A stretch of 64,000 bases of DNA from Cryptomeria japonica (Eukaryota > Streptophyta > Pinopsida > Cupressales > Cupressaceae). Location of the stretch: contig NC_081414.1 in the NCBI RefSeq assembly GCF_030272615.1, positions 815,898,396 to 815,962,395 on the forward strand. Reading direction: 5' to 3'. Each line of letters starts with the position of its first letter. The first letter of the stretch is position 1. The translations under genes were made by a program, and so were the position numbers. The notes below the pieces were generated by a model, which did not search any database, was not told the origin of the DNA, and worked only from the letters and a program-made list of their open reading frames with translations. Shown here in pieces: positions 59,272 to 64,000 of this stretch.

Positions 59272-60394
59272 CCTTAACATCAATTGTCTTAAATAACATC
59301 ATTTGTGATAGTAAATATTACACAAATTAAACAAACAAACCATGTCATGAATATTATGAAAAAAATTAAATATGACAATCAAAATTATTAAACAAACAAA
59401 AGAACTTTAAAAAATGAAATTAGTTATACATTTCAATCATTTGAAGCCATATAAAATAACATAAATTTTGACACTATCTAAGAACATCATGGGTAAACAA
59501 AAATAGGTTCAGTGGGACCTTCACTAGTATTTTTTTGTGTTTTTTGGTCATTGCCAATCCACTTTAACTCAACATAATACGTGCGAGTTAATTTTCCCTA
59601 GCCCATTCGTGCTTTTGGCCACTAAAATGCCCGGGTGTCCAGATGAGTTTGCAACATCTATAATCATAAAAATGCATATGTGTTTTTTATGATAAAACCA
59701 CATATGGGTTTTTGATACTAGAGACCCAAACAAGACATGAGCATCATTTTTAGGGGCAACAACATGAACAAGTTAGGGAAACTTAACCCATTCACATTTT
59801 TGTTCCTAGGAAAATATTGGGCATTAGATGGAAAGGACAAGAGGGTTTGGAAGGTTAAAGAAAAAATTTATTAGAGGTATGAGAGGAAAGATGTGGTTCA
59901 GCTGAATAAAAATCACAAGGCTCTAAAGAGAAAGGTTAAGGAAATAACTGCTTTGAGTAAGGAAATAATGATTAAGAATTCATCCTCGTTGCATGATATC
60001 TAGTAGGGGATAGAACTAAGGACTTGGCAAAGAGGAAGAGACATCTAGATTTTCCTTTGGCATGGACCACCTCACCTCTATTATCAAGGCTACTCTAGAT
60101 TCGATCACTTTGGCCTCTAGGAAATATTTTAAACAAAAAAATGTCTTTTTCTAAAAAAATTAAATTTTTACACCATAAATGGTAGGATATTAATGCCCCT
60201 ACTCAATAGAACATTCCTTTGTGTCGTTCATAGGTGGTTGGATATTATCTATTTTTTGTTTCTGCGTTTAGTGGTTCTATCCTAGTCGCTTGTTGGATCT
60301 CTTGTAGCTTTTGGATGGGAGTGCACTCCTTATGCACCCCAGGTGGTTTCTCTTTACTAGATATGTAAAGTTTTAGTCCTATCTCGCTTGAATT
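59272..60394. other. Non-coding; possible coding trace at 59815-60120
   Basis: 59815-60120 reads, in one plus frame with a few stops, ALDGKDKRVWKVKEKI then VVQLNKNHKALKRKVKEITALSKEI, a Lys-rich helical composition that could be LINE ORF1-like debris. The rest shows nothing I can name. Confidence 0.35.
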
Positions 60395-61490
60395 AATCAA
60401 AACCCTAACCCCAACCCTAATTATAATCATAATTTTAATCATAATTCTAAATGTGATGCTAATTCCAACACTAACCATAATTCTTAGAAATCTAGTTATA
60501 ACCATACTCGTAAGCTTAATCTTAATCTAATCTAACCCATGTAGACATTTAAATTTGATTAATTTTATTAATCGGATTTAGTCATTTTTGTCACACCATT
60601 GATTAAATAATAACTAATGTCCTATCTTTTGGCTAAATTTAATTAATTAATTAAGTCAGATCCTCCAACTAATTAATTAATTTTAACCCTCTTCAACATC
60701 ATAATTATAATTCTAATTGTATTTATAACTATAACCCTACTTGCAAAACATAACCCTAACTATAACCTTCATTCTAGCTCTAATTCTAGCCCTAACAATT
60801 ATTTTAACCCTAATTGTAACTCTAACAATTTTTGTAACCTTAAATTTAACGCTTAGTCCAACCCTAGCCATAACCTTCATCCTATCTTAAATTTTAACCA
60901 TAATCCTAGCCCTACTTATACTATGATCCTAATTCTAACTCTAAATCTTAGACGATAACCCTAAACCTAACCTTAACTATAACCTTAATATTACCCTTAC
61001 ATTAATCTAACTCTACCGTAATTCTAACCCTAATCCAAATTTTAGCCCCAATCATAACCATGATTCTAACCCTAGTCGATGCCTAATTTTAAATCTAATT
61101 CTTATTGTAAACCCAACCTTTAATACAACCCTAATCCTAATTATGATCCTAATTCTGACCATAATCCTAATTTTAATTTCAACTCCAATCCTATCTATAA
61201 CCCTAATTCAAACCATAACAATAACCAAAATTCTAAATCTAGCTCTTGCTCTAAGCCTAATTTTGACCCTAACCCTAATTCTAACCCTAACCTTAATTTG
61301 AATCTTAATTCTAACACTCACATTAATCTTCATTTATTACCCTAATTCTAACCCTAACCCTACCCTGATTCTAACCATAACCCTAACCCTACTTATATCA
61401 TAACCCTAACCCTACTTATATCATAACCCTAATCTTAATTCTAAAGTTGACCCAAACCCTAACCTTAACCTTAATTTTAAACCTACCCTA
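60395..61490. repeat. Degenerate interstitial telomere-like repeat (CCCTAA type)
   Basis: About 1.1 kb of CCCTAA, CCATAA, TTCTAA and TCTAACC words in one strand sense. The cleanest parts are 61265-61300 (ACCCTAACCCTAATTCTAAC) and 61330-61440. The usual plant telomere unit is the 7-mer CCCTAAA; here the prevailing step is 6 bp, with A/T transitions. No reverse-oriented block is seen. Open frames across it are by-products of the repeat. Confidence 0.85.
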
Positions 61491-61514
61491 ATACTATTCA
61501 TAACATTCATAACA

Positions 61515-61795
61515 AAGTAATTAATAATTATTTAATTAAAACATTTAAAATAATTATTAATTAAAATTATAATTATAATATAGTTTCAATTAAAAAAAGT
61601 AAATTATTTTATATTTATATAAATGACCAAATTATGATTGGTTGAAGCTTTTATTGATTAATAACTATTTAATTAAAACATTTAAAATAATTATTAGTTA
61701 AAATTAAAATTATAATATAGTTTCAATTAAAAAAAGTACATTATTTTATATTTATATAAATGACCAAATTATGATAGGTTGAAGCTTTTTATTGA
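61515..61795. repeat. Two-copy tandem duplication of about 140 bp
   Basis: Both copies contain TTTAATTAAAACATTTAAAAT, TATAATATAGTTTCAATTAA and ATGACCAAATTATGAT(T/A)GG and differ at only a few positions. The cut lies at GAAGCTTTT. Confidence 0.9.
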
Positions 61796-62427
61796 TTCCC
61801 AGATTCCAAGAACCTGACCAGGTTCCTCGAACTGTCATTACTGCCAATTGATTCCTTCTTCTTTGTCTGCCTTGATCGATGATTTCCTTCCTGCCTTATC
61901 CATTTTTATTTACACCTTATCCAACTGTCAATACTGATGATTTTTATTTGCTCGATATTCATATAAAAATATAGACGGATGCTAGTGTTACGCCTTTCAA
62001 CATAATGAATGTACGGCTGAGTTGTTTAATAGTCTAGCTCAATATTACTTAGTTTTTGTTTAATATTGATATTTAGTTTCTGTTATAGAACCTTCTCAGA
62101 AAAAATCCACAACAATAATTAATTTAAACATAATGACCATGCCAAGATTACCTATTTACATTCTAATTAACACTATGATACAAAATTTAATCATATTGAA
62201 TATACGGTATTCTGCTTGTGAGAGAAAGTTAAAAAATTTCAGCTGCCCCAGGTTTACCTAGTTGAGAGTGACCGTTTGTACCCGGGGCACACGGTTTCCC
62301 ATTTTCATTCTATATTTTTACCACTTCAAAAACTGTCAAACTCAACCTTTTCACGTGATCGGCTTTCACACGTTATTTATTCGACGTCCAAATTATTACT
62401 CTCTTCTTACAAAACCTCCGGCTTCCA
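61796..62427. other. Upstream region of the 62.6-kb small gene
   Basis: Less AT-rich than its surroundings. No gene seen; the plus-strand frame at 62262-62567 overlaps the promoter elements and is not gene-like. Confidence 0.5.
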
Positions 62428-62437
62428 TCCATGGTTT

Positions 62438-62522
62438 TTCCCACCGTTGGATTGATGAATCCTGTTTTACAAATTCGTGGGACACGTGGCAGAAGCATTG
62501 TATTTGGACGCTCTCTATAAAT
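62438..62522 (+). promoter_or_regulatory. Promoter of the 62.6-kb small gene: CCGTTG, G-box, TATA
   Basis: CCGTTGGATTG (about 62443), GACACGTGGC (62481-62490) and TATAAAT (62516-62522). The CACGTG-to-TATA start distance is again 33 bp, although the DNA between differs from the other two promoters. The ATG follows TATA by 112 bp, a longer leader than in the paralogues. Confidence 0.7.
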
Positions 62523-62627
62523 TGGAACATCCTGCTTCGCTTTTGTCATAACCAGCAGAAGGTTTGAGATTATATTTGTGTTTCTTCATTTAGAATATTG
62601 TCTATTTTTGTGAAGGAGAAAGCTAAA

Positions 62628-62876
62628 ATGGCGGAATTTGCTCTGATGATCGCTGAAGAATATTCCAGGCAGCGCGACTTGCAGAAGCCAAAATTTGAAA
62701 AAGATAATGCCAGCTCTCAGTCTGAATCGCAAATGGCAGCGCTAATGAGGCGGTTTAAAGACGGAGTTTCAGAATATATTGAAGCCTCAACTGTTAAAGT
62801 CGCTTGGGGTGAGAAAATCACTCTGAAAGAGGAGTTCGTGAGCAAAGCGTTCGTGGAAGGGATTTTCTCCCCTTAA
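62628..62876 (+). CDS. Small conserved protein, MAEFA/FVEGIFS family, 82 aa
   Basis: Intact 82-codon gene; the start is set by the family-typical AAAATGGCGG, although the frame is open ten codons further upstream. Blocks: MAEFALMIAEEYSRQRDLQK, a variable part with SSQSESQ, then ALMRRFKDGV, an insert SEYIE not present in the 75-aa copies, then ASTVKVAWG and KAFVEGIFSP. Both ends and the ALMR and ASTVK blocks agree with the 75-aa proteins while the middle differs, so this is an older paralogue, outside the A/B/C duplication. The last residue is Pro, as in the broken 18.7-kb copy. No signal peptide or membrane span. Function unknown. Confidence 0.75.
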   Translation: MAEFALMIAEEYSRQRDLQKPKFEKDNASSQSESQMAALMRRFKDGVSEYIEASTVKVAWGEKITLKEEFVSKAFVEGIFSP

Positions 62877-63700
62877 AAGCCACGCCGCAGATTTTTCTTG
62901 CTTTACATCCATAGAAATGTACAGCTAGGTTAAATCCAGAATATACTAAAAAAAATTGAATTTATGTCGCGTACAGCCCTGCATGTAGCTACATAAAATT
63001 ATTAGTAGAGTTTTTGGTTTGTTTTTGCCTTGATCGATCTTTGTTTTGGTCCAAAATTCTCTTATTTAAGACTCTAGACAATAGTCTTGCTTTACATCCA
63101 TAGAAATGTACAGCTAGGTTAATTGCAGACAATACTAACAGAGCTGTTTTTGGAAGCATTTTTAATCACTAAAACCTTTCAATTTTTAGTCTCATTCAGC
63201 TGAGTTGTTGAATCGTAACTCATTTCTACACAGTTGCATTCGTACCTTCATACATAAAATTATTAGCAGAGCGTTTGATTTGTCTTTGCCGTGATCGATC
63301 TTTGTTTTGTTCCAAATTTTCTTATTTAAGACTACATACAATATTATTGTACAGACATTTTCTCCCTTTAACGACCACGCCGTAATTTTTTCTTGCCTTT
63401 AATCCATAGAAATGTAGAGCTGAGTTAAATCCAGAAAATAGTAACACAGTTATTTTCAGAAGCATTTTTAATCTCTAAAAAATTAAAATTTCATGTCTCG
63501 TACAGCTGAGTTGTTGAATCGCGTATCATTTCTACATTCGTGACTACATAGATATTATTATTAGCAGAAGTTTTGGTTTGTTTTTGCTTTGATCGAGGTT
63601 TTTTTTGTTCCAAGATTCTTTTATTTAAGACGGTATACAATATTCTTGTACACAGATTTTATTCTAGAGAAATCCATTATAAAGCAGAGAAATTTTGAGT
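62866..63700. repeat. Repeated 3' end and flank of the 62.6-kb gene
   Basis: CATAGAAATGTACAGCTAGG occurs at about 62909 and 63100, with a variant (CATAGAAATGTAGAGCTGAG) at about 63405. The phrase TTTGCCTTGATCGATCTTTG, or a close variant, recurs at about 63025, 63285 and 63575. The third unit also contains TTTTCTCCCTTTAACGACCACGCCG at 63356-63380, matching the gene's own last codons and stop (62866-62890). So about 490 bp including the end of the coding region was copied downstream. Confidence 0.85.
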
Positions 63701-64000
63701 TTTCCCTTTTATTTTGACAGACAAGTTTGTTCAATGTAAATGGTGAGTATATGGAATGCGGCGCTGTTGATTGAATGGTTAAATGGTTTTATAATTTTGT
63801 AAGGTGATAAAATAAGACAGTCAATAGTAAAATATGCTTGGTAAAATAAAATGGTCAATGATGTATTTTAAATAAAAAATTATGTTTCACTACTGTAGCA
63901 AATCTAAAAATATTGAACTGATTATAAATTTATTTTAGAATTCTCAATAAATGGAGATATCATTCTGTGGGCGGTTGATATATACTATTATTCATTATCT
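63701..64000. other. AT-rich DNA, no gene seen
   Basis: No repeat or coding signal that I can support. Confidence 0.5.

Noticed and set aside
60245-60505. Minus-strand 86-codon frame rich in Ile, Met and Arg
   Set aside because: Translation of the degenerate telomere-like repeat.
62262-62567. 101-codon plus frame before the 62.6-kb gene
   Set aside because: It overlaps the G-box and TATA box of that gene, lacks family features and is not conserved at the paralogues.

Overview
This window looks like nuclear DNA of a seed plant, most likely a gymnosperm. That is an inference from four things: very AT-rich DNA, few genes, old and nested retroelements with strongly diverged LTRs, and a degenerate interstitial telomere-like block. 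Nothing bacterial is visible. The only intact genes I can support are three short, mutually homologous genes (75, 75 and 82 aa) at 43.68, 54.83 and 62.63 kb. I do not recognise the family. A fourth member at 18.67 kb is broken.

Layout. 1.2-11.5 kb: a decayed DNA transposon-like unit. It has a six-exon plus-strand gene (2131-4050), a convergent minus-strand transposase-like gene (11148 to about 8135), a 359-bp satellite between them (4445-6880), and GATATC-centred motifs near its edges. 11.5-15.1 and 19.07-20.03 kb: two arrays of one short satellite whose roughly 20-bp units alternate in orientation; each lies next to GA/CT simple repeats. 18.4-18.9 kb: the broken family member with a decayed promoter. 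20.4-20.7 kb: a GTACGCGC repeat. 22.6-30.4 kb: a complete-ended Ty1/copia element (LTRs, PBS, PPT, 5-bp target duplication) that lacks integrase and has two insertions in its reverse transcriptase. 30.4-34.6 kb: nothing recognisable. 34.6-45.2 and 54.0-56.5 kb: three copies (A, B, C) of one duplicated segment. B and C carry the small gene; A has lost it. A decayed PPR gene lies between A and B. 45.2-53.3 kb: a minus-strand LINE containing an LTR element, which itself contains a MITE. 57.1-59.3 kb: a second, more decayed convergent two-gene unit. 60.4-61.5 kb: degenerate CCCTAA-type DNA. 62.4-63.7 kb: the third small gene, with repeated 3' flank.

How the parts relate. The small genes share more than protein sequence. 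Each has a CCGTTG element, a CACGTGGC G-box and a TATAAAT box, with exactly 33 bp between the start of CACGTG and the start of TATAAAT in all three. The broken fourth copy has an in-frame stop and CACATG where the others have CACGTG. This points to a co-regulated small-protein family, possibly ABA-, light- or stress-responsive, spread partly by segmental duplication. Most of the rest of the window is repeats. All calls come from reading the sequence; no database search was run.
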